A stretch of 64,000 nucleotides of DNA from Shimia ponticola (lineage in GTDB: Bacteria; Pseudomonadota; Alphaproteobacteria; Rhodobacterales; Rhodobacteraceae): the NCBI RefSeq assembly GCF_007995215.1, contig NZ_VCDK01000008.1:1-64000 (forward strand). The letters are read 5' to 3'. Shown piece by piece: positions 44,201-52,317 of this stretch. Made by a program: the position numbers and the translations under genes. Position 1 is the first letter of the stretch; every line of letters starts with the position of its first letter. The notes beneath the pieces are model-generated. The model saw only the letters and a list, made by a program, of their open reading frames with translations. It was not told the DNA's origin and did no database searches.

Positions 44201-45177
44201 CCAAAGAGCCCTCCGAGCAGGTTCTTGCCCGTCATCGCCACTTTGTCGCCCGAGATCAGCTTGCGACCCACGATGACTGTGATGAGGGTATAGCCCGGCA
44301 CATGGCGAGCGGCGGATTCGGCCTTGTTCACCAGCCATCCAGCACGGCGGATGGTCGGGGTTTCGGCGCGTTGAGCCTCGTCCGTTTCCGTCCGGCGGGC
44401 AGGTGACGCACCGTTGATGGGCAAGGCGTCTGACCCGCGCGTTTGCTGCACGACATGGGTCAACTCATGGGCCATGAGGCGCGTGTTCGTCTCGGTTTCG
44501 CCGGGTCCAAGCCAGATGTGGTGCTTGTGCGTAAAGGCCCGCGCGCCGATGCGCGTCGCGGCCTCTTGGTCTGATTTGGTGGTGTGCAGGCGGACATCTT
44601 CGAATGATGTCCCGAAATGCGGCTCTACTCTGGCCCGAAGGCCAGCGGGGAGGGGACGACCGGGGCCGGGATTGGCGACCCGTTGGGTCACGTCAGAGGG
44701 TGCGAGCCCGCCCATGCGCCCGACCGTGGCCCCGTCCGGGCGTGCCGCGGAGACATCGCCTTCGGGATTGGGCGCGCTGCCGCCGGTATCGACCGGCGCG
44801 CCTGCGTCGAGTTCGTTTGTTTCCGTGTTCGACAGACCGTCGGTATTCACGTCCTGCGTGGATGGCAGGTCAAAGTCGGCTTGCTCTCCCGGCACAGGCT
44901 CCGGCGCGAGGTCATCTGTGTTGGGTTGGTCTTCTGACCGCCTCAGGGGGGCTGCCTGAGGCGCGGTGGGTGCATCGGCAACGGGCGCTGCCAGAACCGG
45001 TGCAGAGGCGCCGACCACGCGGGCGGCCATGGTTTCTGCTTCGCGTTCTGCCGGGTCGTTGACGGCTCCTACGCGCAGGGCAGGGGAGAGGACAGCGCGT
45101 GGGTCCATCCGGCGCACCGGCACCACTGGCGCGCGGCGCGGGGCAGGGGCCTTGGTCTTGGTGCGCGCCTCGGCCAT
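41221..45177 (-). CDS. Giant DUF4157 protein, probable eCIS cargo toxin
   Basis: 1318 residues. After a low-complexity N-terminus (to about 155) comes a DUF4157 domain (RPLPAGLRARVEPHFGTSFEDVRLH, then the zinc motif MAHELTHVVQQ near 240). A long region rich in amphipathic and Gly-bearing helices follows (about 290-720), possibly pore-forming or packing in the tube lumen. The Lys-rich C-terminal third has two similar Asp-His sites, YDLDHTIEKQ and DSDHVVDKVL, which may mark a duplicated enzymatic module. DUF4157 proteins are strongly linked to contractile injection systems and are often cargo. It is the last gene of the eCIS operon, the usual place for effectors. The toxic activity is not identified. 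Confidence 0.8.
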   Translation of the reverse strand: MAEARTKTKAPAPRRAPVVPVRRMDPRAVLSPALRVGAVNDPAEREAETMAARVVGASAPVLAAPVADAPTAPQAAPLRRSEDQPNTDDLAPEPVPGEQADFDLPSTQDVNTDGLSNTETNELDAGAPVDTGGSAPNPEGDVSAARPDGATVGRMGGLAPSDVTQRVANPGPGRPLPAGLRARVEPHFGTSFEDVRLHTTKSDQEAATRIGARAFTHKHHIWLGPGETETNTRLMAHELTHVVQQTRGSDALPINGASPARRTETDEAQRAETPTIRRAGWLVNKAESAARHVPGYTLITVIVGRKLISGDKVAMTGKNLLGGLFGLLPGGTAIFDQLEQAGVIDKAFEWVKKQLTELNLTWSRIQNTLEELYDGLISFSPVANAKRILGGLVSDILTFVKRITVKVLEFVIQGALKLAGPYADKVWGILKQAGEVIGDIVKDPLGFALNLVKSVVGGFLKFGANILKHLKAGILGWLFGALTSAGLELPAKLDFKGLMSIVMQVLGLTYANFRARLVKQLGPSGEKKVAMIEKSVEIVKVLLKEGFAGIWKKMLEMIENFKETLLGGMSDMVITTVIKAGLSWLAGLSNPVGAVIKVVLGIYDLIVAFLERLDQIMDVAKSIFSSIGAIAKGQVQKAIDFVEATIGKSVPVVISFLAAALGLGGITSKIKGVIKKLQAPVTKAMDKLIKFVIKKGKKLFSKLLKKLNGKRKLPAGAFKIGKENHTLFAAQKDKRKIVIKIASTPSTAEETQACTKKEIAKKPEGAKPSANPAGPEMNNALSKTVKDTTDDENRVDLASEKKSQLVHLTDLQKEIDRLTKVLNDAGAAVEKDPNLTPAGHDDACLVRNKTERDPTFEGQAMLYSELQDAAKKEIKPGVTRGSVYDLDHTIEKQYAKALLKNIHLFDQDNPDASKAKAGTAGNKKGDEKVYRDPGATNAMGQLGKKDASREAITGKATNKSTDKADLSEIDASGSNLPAVAIFNRTHVQKAQQDPVALVKEALGEATKEARQNKLADLLIAQLDHEVRLMMEKANGDESSNADLRGKVKAGLNEARAMNAKLFNFGNKTSAEPGDVNQAESKIAPEDKMLSPKVNFTADEGKGGKYAGATHSVKNQIDSDHVVDKVLPLTAKEEVIADAATRAEIAKEAADEGEELTSSQKGRLNQLSHKLYKGRAMADYTEYKGYAIRVTTAIHRQITPGTRQNAATVQSKFKQARDAAKADMVDYVKTGDTKIASIKETLRDAPKSYFQQQSVDHEDALAQAYNKEVQRVVDLHPAAQQGAAKTAMQGIKLRVFQSLQKSNQLTENLFGGKGAYSAE

Positions 45178-45180
45178 CGG

Positions 45181-46566
45181 CTACTTCTTCACCGGGCCGA
45201 GAGGCGGCAGCGGATCGGACAACTTGTATTTCTTGGGATTGGCTGCCGTACCGTGCTTGGCATTGTAGGCTTTGATGTATTTGTCGCGATAGGCCTGACA
45301 CACGCTCAGATTACTGGATGTCTTCCAAGGATCGCTGCTGCCACGTTTGCGAGAAAGGCTCTCACCGCAATTTGGGGCCGCGACGCTGGTGGGTCGAAGC
45401 TGCGCCTTGGGGTCCTTCTCCAACCGGATTTTATTGGTCAAATCCACCACTTCGCCGTGGTTATGGCGCATCTTGCTATGCGCGTCGTCCTTGTGAGTTC
45501 CGTCGTTGTGGCGTTTGGCGTGCCCACAAAGCTCGTGGGCAAGGACGGACCAGTTCGAGGCGACATGCTCTTTTCCGGCTTTGTCGATGAACCCGTATTC
45601 CAACTTGGATTTCTTGGTCGGCATATTGACGTAGCCGCCCTTGGATTTCGTATCGAAATAGGTGGCCGGACCGCCTCGGCCGTGGCCAAAGAAATTGATG
45701 TCCCAATTGGCGGGTGAGGCGACCATGAAACACAGGCATTCGTTGGTCGTGGTTTCGGACTTTTTCGGATTGGGCTTTTTCGGATCCTTGGGATCGCAAA
45801 TGTCTTTGGGCAGGATCACCTCACCCGACGCGGACAAGGTGATCTTGGGCGCGCCCGGAAATTCTTTGATCAGATCTACGAATTCGGTGCCATTCGTAAC
45901 CTTTGATCCTTTGGGATAACCGGGCGCAGGGGACTTGTGGTTCGCAATCGTGATCTTGCGCCTCACGGCTGCGTCGCCTTGTGCCACATGGGCCAATTCA
46001 TGCGCCATCGTGTCTGGCGTGTTTTGACCAGAGGCAAAGGCGATGTCAGACCCATGCGCGAAGGCGTCGGCGTCGATCCCGCGGGCCGCGGCATCAGCGG
46101 CGGGGCCTTCATGAATGCGGACAGATGAGAAATCCTGACCAAAGCGAGGTTCGAAGAACCCACGTTCTGCACCCGACATCGGACGTCCTGAGCCAAGGGA
46201 TGTGATCGCCGTTGCTGCCGTGCTGCTCGCCGCCTGTGCTTTGGCACCCGGCGCGACGACCGTTCCGGCAGTCGAACGTTTCACGGTGTCGGCCTTCTCG
46301 GCAGCTTCGCATGCGGCACATTTGCGATGGACATGAGCGGGACGCGCGGTGGTTGGTTGGGCAGCCTGCGTCTGTGCTGCCGTTCCGCCCGCCATCACCC
46401 GTGCCGCCATGGCATCTGCCGCCTTTTCGGCGGGATCATGTGCGCCGCCGATCATCAGACCCCCGGTTTGGTCCTTGCTTTGCAGTTGCGCCGCTTGGCT
46501 GCCCGGATGGCGCACGGCGGGCGCGCGGCGTTTGGTTCTGCGGCGGATACGGCTGCGTTTGGCCAT
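45181..46566 (-). CDS. DUF4157 protein with a second metallopeptidase-like motif, probable eCIS cargo
   Basis: 461 residues. A basic N-terminus (MAKRSRIRRRTKRR) and a CxxC (KCAACE near 82) lead to a DUF4157 domain with MAHELAHVAQ (HExxH). A separate C-terminal domain has VLAHELCGHAKRHNDGTHK and then a downstream HNHGEVVDL, reminiscent of zinc peptidase effectors with a HELxGH form; note that this is HExxxH, not strict HExxH. The protein may carry a processing domain and a toxic protease. It lies between the fibre-like gene (13 bases) and the larger DUF4157 gene (3 bases), all leftward. Confidence 0.8.
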   Translation of the reverse strand: MAKRSRIRRRTKRRAPAVRHPGSQAAQLQSKDQTGGLMIGGAHDPAEKAADAMAARVMAGGTAAQTQAAQPTTARPAHVHRKCAACEAAEKADTVKRSTAGTVVAPGAKAQAASSTAATAITSLGSGRPMSGAERGFFEPRFGQDFSSVRIHEGPAADAAARGIDADAFAHGSDIAFASGQNTPDTMAHELAHVAQGDAAVRRKITIANHKSPAPGYPKGSKVTNGTEFVDLIKEFPGAPKITLSASGEVILPKDICDPKDPKKPNPKKSETTTNECLCFMVASPANWDINFFGHGRGGPATYFDTKSKGGYVNMPTKKSKLEYGFIDKAGKEHVASNWSVLAHELCGHAKRHNDGTHKDDAHSKMRHNHGEVVDLTNKIRLEKDPKAQLRPTSVAAPNCGESLSRKRGSSDPWKTSSNLSVCQAYRDKYIKAYNAKHGTAANPKKYKLSDPLPPLGPVKK

Positions 46567-46578
46567 GACGCGCTCCTG

Positions 46579-49500
46579 TTACTTCTTCGTCGCGAAAAAG
46601 GACTGGGTTTGCTGTTTGATTTTCGAGGCGTCGTCACCAAAGAACTGGCCCAACTGGTCGTCATCCAGCACCTGCAACTGACCCATGGCGAAGAACCGGG
46701 ATTGTTCGGCAAAGGCAGGAAGCAATTCCTTCGGTAAGACGAGGGAAATCGGCGTGTTCACTTTGACCATTTCGCGCAAAGCGGCGTTTTCGGCCTCAAG
46801 CTGATCCACCCGGTCCTGCAAAGGTCCCAAGTTTACCGACGGCGGCGGTGCGTCCTCAAGCGCATCGACGCGTCCCTCCAATGGCCCGAACTTGGTATTG
46901 TTCAACTCGTCAATCTGTGCTTGCAGACCCGAAGGATCGAACCCGGTCACCGGCGGTGCGTTCTCAAGCGTCGTAACGCGGCCTTCCAGTGTTCCGAACC
47001 TGTTGTTGTTCAGCTCATCAATCTGATCCTGAAGGCCAGACGGATCGAACCCGGCCACCGGCGGCGCGTTCTCGAGCGTCGTGACGCGGCCTTCCAGCGT
47101 TCCGAACCTGTTGTTGTTCAGCTCATCAATCTGATCCTGAAGGCCAGACGGATCGAACCCGGCCACTGGTGGTGCATTCTCGAGCGTCGTAACGCGAGCA
47201 ACCAGCGGTCCGAACTTGCTGTCGTTCAATTCGTCGATCTGAGATTGAAGACCAGACGGATCAAATTCGCCGGTTCCCTCTTGGTCCAACCGAGCCACGG
47301 TGGTTTGCAGGTCCAACAATTCGGTTTCGATGGCCGACAGATTGACCTCTTCCGGGATCATGTTGCGAACGCTGTCGATCGTGACATTGAGTTCGTTGAA
47401 TTTGGTTTGCAGGTCCGTATCGAGCGCGCCAATGGCGTCCTCCACCGGGGAGATATCAGGCACGACCGGCGGATTGTTCACAAGGCTTTCGACCTGAGCC
47501 TGCAAGCCGGGGATCATGCTCAGGTCAGGCGCATTGTTGCGGATATCCTCGATCTCGGCCTCGATGTTGTCGAGTTGCGTGCCGCGCAGCCCAAAGTCTT
47601 CGCGTAATCCTTCGACGTCACCGATCAGACCGCCCAACTGAGCACCGGTGCTGCCTTCTTCCTCGTTGTTTTGCAGATATTCGGCGACCAGCGACGGCAA
47701 CACGACCTTCACGTTTTCGGTCACCACTTCTTCTGGCAGGGTCTTGCGTTTCAGATAGCCGCCAAATGGCGCGGCTTTGACGACAAAGACATCGGCGACG
47801 CGACCTTCGCGGTCGATGGTCATGCCGACACTGTCGCCCGAGCGTGCCTCGTAATTCAGGTTCAACGGCTGGGTTGGCGCCTTTTGAAGAACCTCGGCGA
47901 TCCGCATATAGACGTCGCCTTCTTCAAGGTAGAAGACCGCATCCTGGATCAACTCGATCGAGGCCTCTTCGAGGATCGAGCGTGCCTTTTCCTCGCCATA
48001 GCCGCGCAGGTCGGCGCCGTTGATTTCCTCAAGGTTGGAAATGCCCGGATCGACGGGCCAGTAGGGGGATTCTTTGGCCTCTTCCAGCTCTTCGTCTGTC
48101 GGATTCCAGCTGAGCAAGGCTTCGGAAATCGTATCGATCCCATCGGCCCCGCCGCAGCGGTCCCCCAACTCGTTCAAGACAGGTCTCAGGCGGTCCCCGA
48201 AATAGTACCTTTCGGAGCGCCAGTTATGGGACTGCTTGCGGTAGGTGTAATTCGAGATTTCCCGCACAGCGAGGCCTTCGCCCGCCTTCGTCACGACAAC
48301 AGCGGCCAGCGGAATCAAACCGCGATCCGACATGCTGTGCGTGGGACAGTCGATAAGCCCGCGTTCGCAGACACAGACCGCCTGCATGTCACGTTCGACA
48401 ACAGCCATGGCCGTAAACAGTTCGACCATGAAGGCCAGCCGCGCGACACCGATGGCCAGTTCATCCCGCGCCTTTTCCGACGCCTCCTCGAACCGGCGTT
48501 TCGCATCGGCCTCCAGCGTCTGATATTGCAGTTTCGACGCCTCAGAGGCGTCCTCCAGCAACTCATCGCGCAGTTTTTCCTGAAGCGCGGCGACACGCTC
48601 AAATTCTTCTGCGTTCAGCATCAGAGTCGTGCCCATGCCGTCGCGGCTGGTGGCCCCGGTCAGGATCTTGGACAGGGCAATCGCGTCGGTTTCGTCGATC
48701 TCTTTCAGAGTATCACTGCTGTCGAGCTTGGTTTTGTCTTCCAGACAATCGCGGATGCGCTGTTCGAGGTTCCTGTCGTCCGGGCGGCGGGTAAAGGCCT
48801 CGTGCGACAGGAAAAAGCGCGGGCTCGCGTCAGGGCGCAATTGCATCGACAGGCACAGGTCCAGACCCAGCTCAAGCTGTTGATCTATGCTGCCAAGGAC
48901 CTCGACGTCGCCCATTTCAAAGGTGATGTCGCCATGGGCTTGCAGCAAGCCATGGGGGTTGAGCGCGGTCCCGCTGGAGAGGGTCAGAACCGTGTCTTTG
49001 CCGGGTTCTGTTTGCAACCGGTGGCCGCAGATCACGCCCCAATCCATCATGGTGCGCAGCATGAGCCGCAAGGTGGCGTCATCATCGGCGGCGCAGAGGG
49101 CCTCCAACGCCTCGGCCACGGTGGAGGTATCGCCAAGCGTTTCGCAGCCGCTCTGCGAATTGAAGGCAATGCGCGTCGCATCGAGATCACACAAGGAATC
49201 CAGCGCCTCTTTGACGTTTTCCACCTCGCGCTGGACCTCGGTTTCGGGATCGAACGGTTCAAACACGCGGCAGCCGTCCGGTGGGCTGTAGGACACGTCA
49301 TGCGCGGACAGATCGGTCAGCGCTGGAAACGCGGTGATTTGCGCGAGCGCCTGTTCAGGCGGAAGGAGTTCGCCATCGCCGATAATGCCGATCGGGCAGT
49401 GAAAATGGTCGATGCCATGGGGCAGGGCATAGGTGTCTTCGCCATCGGCCGTGGCGCCAACAAGGTAAAGCTGATCCTCTGGATCGGCGAACCGGCGCAA

Positions 49501-50619
49501 CTCGACCAACCAGTAATCACCCACCAGCATTTCGCGGCCATCAAAGGCCAAACGTGCCGTGAAGCTGCCGGTATTGATGGTGATGCCGCTGCCTGAGAGC
49601 GTGGCGTTGCTGACACCGGTGGTGATGATATCGCTGCCGTTCCAGCGCAGGTGACCGTCCCAGCGGCGGATATAGGCATCGCCGCCTTCGCTTTCGATCA
49701 CGGCACCGTCGATGCTGGCATCAAAGGCGGGCCGGGGGACAGGCGGCACATCATCGCCGCCCGCGAACCAGCCTTTGTAAGCCTCGGTCAGATCCGAGAA
49801 GAATTCGTAGACGACGGCCTCGCCTTCGCTGCGCTTGATGGCCTGACGCCCGGTGGTGGTGTTGGCCTCGACCGCAGCCGCGTTTTCCATCGACCAAGCC
49901 AGTTCGAAACCAGTGACGGTGCCTTCCTTATCGCGCTGGACGGCGACCACTTCGAGCCGCCAGAGCGCGTTGGGCAGGACCCGGTCCACCGTGATCCGGT
50001 CGGCGCAGGGATCGCATCCGCCTGTATCGCTGTCGGGGGCAAGCGCGCCGATCCGCAATTCACCGGCACCAGTGCGCGACATGGCCGGATGTGTGAGGAA
50101 ACTGTTCAAGCCTCCTTTTGCGGGCAGATCGCCGTCCCACGGGACGGTTTTCACCTGCACCATGGTTTGACTGCGATAGCTGGTTTCGGTCCCGTGAAGG
50201 CCCGCATCCGTCAAACGTGGGTCCTGCACGGCCAGGATCGTGCGGTCCCAAAGATCGGCATAGAGCAGATGCGCACCTTCTTGCAGTTCTGGCGCGCCGG
50301 GATAGTCCAGTTGTGCCAGCACCTGCTCGGCAAGCGATTTGGCCTCTTTCGTGGGGTCGAGACGGAATTCCCCCCGTTTGCCTTGGGCAAAGACGGTCCC
50401 GTTGCGCAGCCGCGTGACTTCGGCCCCCCAATCAATCAACCCGCCTTTCGCGGGGATGCCTGTCCCGATGGTGGCCTGACCCAGCGCCTCGTCGCGGGCC
50501 TGCGCAAGTGCGGCCCCTTCGCCAAGGTCGGAATCTGTGACCATGCCTCCCTGAATATGGAAGAGGTTCGTGAATTGGGTGTCTTTGGCAGCGATTTGCC
50601 GGGAATTGGAGCCTTTCAT
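46579..50619 (-). CDS. Giant fibre- or adhesin-like structural protein of the injection system
   Basis: 1346 residues from ATG 50619 with AAGGAGG eight bases upstream. The N-terminal half resembles the DUF6519-type proteins seen in eCIS and tailed-phage-like loci (TQFTNLFHIQGGMVTDSDLGEGA). It has several Cys pairs (GGCDPCADR, CVCERGLIDC). The C-terminal third is coiled coil with four 36-residue repeats (FDPSGLQ-QIDELNN-FG-LEGRVTTLENAPPV), then a short C-terminal head (SLVLPKELLPAFAEQ). A trimeric fibre with a stalk is the natural reading, perhaps for target binding. It follows tail protein I, where fibre genes usually sit. Confidence 0.72.
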   Translation of the reverse strand: MKGSNSRQIAAKDTQFTNLFHIQGGMVTDSDLGEGAALAQARDEALGQATIGTGIPAKGGLIDWGAEVTRLRNGTVFAQGKRGEFRLDPTKEAKSLAEQVLAQLDYPGAPELQEGAHLLYADLWDRTILAVQDPRLTDAGLHGTETSYRSQTMVQVKTVPWDGDLPAKGGLNSFLTHPAMSRTGAGELRIGALAPDSDTGGCDPCADRITVDRVLPNALWRLEVVAVQRDKEGTVTGFELAWSMENAAAVEANTTTGRQAIKRSEGEAVVYEFFSDLTEAYKGWFAGGDDVPPVPRPAFDASIDGAVIESEGGDAYIRRWDGHLRWNGSDIITTGVSNATLSGSGITINTGSFTARLAFDGREMLVGDYWLVELRRFADPEDQLYLVGATADGEDTYALPHGIDHFHCPIGIIGDGELLPPEQALAQITAFPALTDLSAHDVSYSPPDGCRVFEPFDPETEVQREVENVKEALDSLCDLDATRIAFNSQSGCETLGDTSTVAEALEALCAADDDATLRLMLRTMMDWGVICGHRLQTEPGKDTVLTLSSGTALNPHGLLQAHGDITFEMGDVEVLGSIDQQLELGLDLCLSMQLRPDASPRFFLSHEAFTRRPDDRNLEQRIRDCLEDKTKLDSSDTLKEIDETDAIALSKILTGATSRDGMGTTLMLNAEEFERVAALQEKLRDELLEDASEASKLQYQTLEADAKRRFEEASEKARDELAIGVARLAFMVELFTAMAVVERDMQAVCVCERGLIDCPTHSMSDRGLIPLAAVVVTKAGEGLAVREISNYTYRKQSHNWRSERYYFGDRLRPVLNELGDRCGGADGIDTISEALLSWNPTDEELEEAKESPYWPVDPGISNLEEINGADLRGYGEEKARSILEEASIELIQDAVFYLEEGDVYMRIAEVLQKAPTQPLNLNYEARSGDSVGMTIDREGRVADVFVVKAAPFGGYLKRKTLPEEVVTENVKVVLPSLVAEYLQNNEEEGSTGAQLGGLIGDVEGLREDFGLRGTQLDNIEAEIEDIRNNAPDLSMIPGLQAQVESLVNNPPVVPDISPVEDAIGALDTDLQTKFNELNVTIDSVRNMIPEEVNLSAIETELLDLQTTVARLDQEGTGEFDPSGLQSQIDELNDSKFGPLVARVTTLENAPPVAGFDPSGLQDQIDELNNNRFGTLEGRVTTLENAPPVAGFDPSGLQDQIDELNNNRFGTLEGRVTTLENAPPVTGFDPSGLQAQIDELNNTKFGPLEGRVDALEDAPPPSVNLGPLQDRVDQLEAENAALREMVKVNTPISLVLPKELLPAFAEQSRFFAMGQLQVLDDDQLGQFFGDDASKIKQQTQSFFATKK
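46834..47265 (-). repeat. Four tandem 108-bp coding repeats in the fibre-like gene
   Basis: The marker GGATCGAA (or GGATCAAA) recurs at 46934, 47042, 47150 and 47258, exactly 108 bases apart. Each unit encodes 36 residues starting FDPSGLQ. The middle two units are almost identical at DNA level, which suggests recent duplication and scope for length variation. Confidence 0.85.
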
Positions 50620-50646
50620 GGCATCAGCCTCCTTACATTCTGAAAA

Positions 50647-52317
50647 TCACGGATCGACCTGCGGCGGCGTTTGGGCCAGCAGCGGGTCGTAAAAACAGGC
50701 AATCTCCTGCCCCAGTGGCAGGAAGGTCTCTAATTTGGTGGTCAGCGCACGAATGGCGGCGCTGTGAAAATGATCATGGTGGGCACCCATCTCGCCGTTA
50801 TCTTCGGCCCCTTGGGTCAAGGCGGTCGGCGTCGTGAGATCCAGCACACCAAAGCCCGGCTCCCCGAATTCGGCAGGCCGCAGAACGCAACGCGGATCTG
50901 CCTCATCCTCGTTTTCCGCGGTGAGATCAGGCAGCCAGAGTCGCACGAAATTCGGTGCGATTTGGGTATTGGTCGGACCAAGGCAGGCGCGTTCGCCCGG
51001 CGTCATCTCGGACGAAAGGCCAATGGACGAATAGCGCACGCAGGAAAACGGGCCATCGCCATCGCCGCTACAGGTCAGCGTGTCACCCACCGCCGTGATG
51101 ATGCTGTCCGAGGCCTGAAGGCGCGCGGCCTCAATCGTTCCTGTGGCGGTTGTGTAGACCAGCCGGACAAGGCCGTTCGTTGCCATGACGTTCTGCGTCA
51201 GGCAATTGGTCATCGACACAATGGGTCGTTCGCCGGCAGGCGAAAGATGTGTGCCCAGAACGCTCAGTCGTGGAATGGCGCAGTCCTCTGCCTCCAGCGA
51301 GGCCCCTTGGTTCAGCGTGATCGTGTGACCGCCAAAGAGCAGGATGCCCCGCGCGATGTAGTGATTGGCGGGCAGAGGGAAATTCGCGTTCAGCGGGATG
51401 CGTATGCGAGAGGCCACAGGCAGACCGAGATGCGCACAGACCGCTTCGGCGGTGATGAGAAGCGAGCCATCAGACCCTGTGGCGGCGGCTTCCAGTGTGG
51501 CTTTGACATCCAGATCGGCGGGGGCCAGCGGCACGGCCTCGGCGAACATGCCCTGAGGCGGGCGCACGTGGATCAGCGTGCGGCGCGGATGCGGGCCGAT
51601 TTCACCGCTTCCGTCGGGGTCACGCAGATCAGGGGTGCGCAAGGTGGTGTCATCAAAGCTGCCAGCGAAGCAGGGGATGCCACTGGGATTGTGGACCTTC
51701 CAGAACACATCCGCTGCATCATCACCCGCATCCTGCGCCGCCTTGAGCCGGAAAAGGGGGTTGGTGCCGTCCGGGTCCTTCACCGCCCGCGATGGGCGCG
51801 CGAAATCCGGGCAACCGCGTGGCATCATGGAGTCCGTCATCGCCTCGCCTGCCGCTGTATCAGGCGGGGTCGTGAACGGCGGTAGCGACATGCGCGGTGT
51901 TGTCAGAACGTGCCGCCAGCCTTCGCGGCTGACGGTTTCGGTGCCGCCCACCACATCGGCGACCCCGTCAATGGCCGACAAAGTGCCTTTGGATTTGTAC
52001 CATGTGACGGCGTTGTTCAGTTCTGCGGCGCGTTGGGTCGGATCAGGGGCCACGAGCGTCGCGCCCACCAGCTCAGCCAGATAGGGCAGGAGCCATGGCT
52101 GGATCAGGCGGCCGTCAATCTCTTCTGCAAAGCTGTCGGCATGGGCCTGTTCGGTTGTGGCACGCAACAGGTCGAGCAGGTGACCAGAGCTATGCAGAAA
52201 TGCTTCGAGATCCCCCAACTCACCTTCGGTCGGGTTGTCGCGATACCGGTATTCCTCGGGCAATTCGTGCCACAGGATGCGGCCTGCGCGGCTGCGTAGA
52301 TTGGACAGGTCGGTCAT
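50647..52317 (-). CDS. Phage tail protein I-like baseplate component
   Basis: 556 residues. The N-terminal ~140 residues are typical of the P2 gpI/tail protein I family (ILWHELPEEYR, LEAFLHSSGHLLDLLRA, LLPYLAELVGA, NAVTWYKSKGTLSAIDGVADV). A long beta-rich C-terminal extension (about 200-520) is unusual for P2 gpI and may help attach the fibre-like protein encoded next. It overlaps the upstream baseplate J gene by four bases (ATGA). Confidence 0.8.
   Translation of the reverse strand: MTDLSNLRSRAGRILWHELPEEYRYRDNPTEGELGDLEAFLHSSGHLLDLLRATTEQAHADSFAEEIDGRLIQPWLLPYLAELVGATLVAPDPTQRAAELNNAVTWYKSKGTLSAIDGVADVVGGTETVSREGWRHVLTTPRMSLPPFTTPPDTAAGEAMTDSMMPRGCPDFARPSRAVKDPDGTNPLFRLKAAQDAGDDAADVFWKVHNPSGIPCFAGSFDDTTLRTPDLRDPDGSGEIGPHPRRTLIHVRPPQGMFAEAVPLAPADLDVKATLEAAATGSDGSLLITAEAVCAHLGLPVASRIRIPLNANFPLPANHYIARGILLFGGHTITLNQGASLEAEDCAIPRLSVLGTHLSPAGERPIVSMTNCLTQNVMATNGLVRLVYTTATGTIEAARLQASDSIITAVGDTLTCSGDGDGPFSCVRYSSIGLSSEMTPGERACLGPTNTQIAPNFVRLWLPDLTAENEDEADPRCVLRPAEFGEPGFGVLDLTTPTALTQGAEDNGEMGAHHDHFHSAAIRALTTKLETFLPLGQEIACFYDPLLAQTPPQVDP

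Noticed and set aside
47671-49596. Plus-strand frame of 641 codons
   Set aside because: Antisense to the fibre-like gene; composition (many His, Gln, Arg, Phe) is typical of a reverse-strand shadow in GC-rich DNA.
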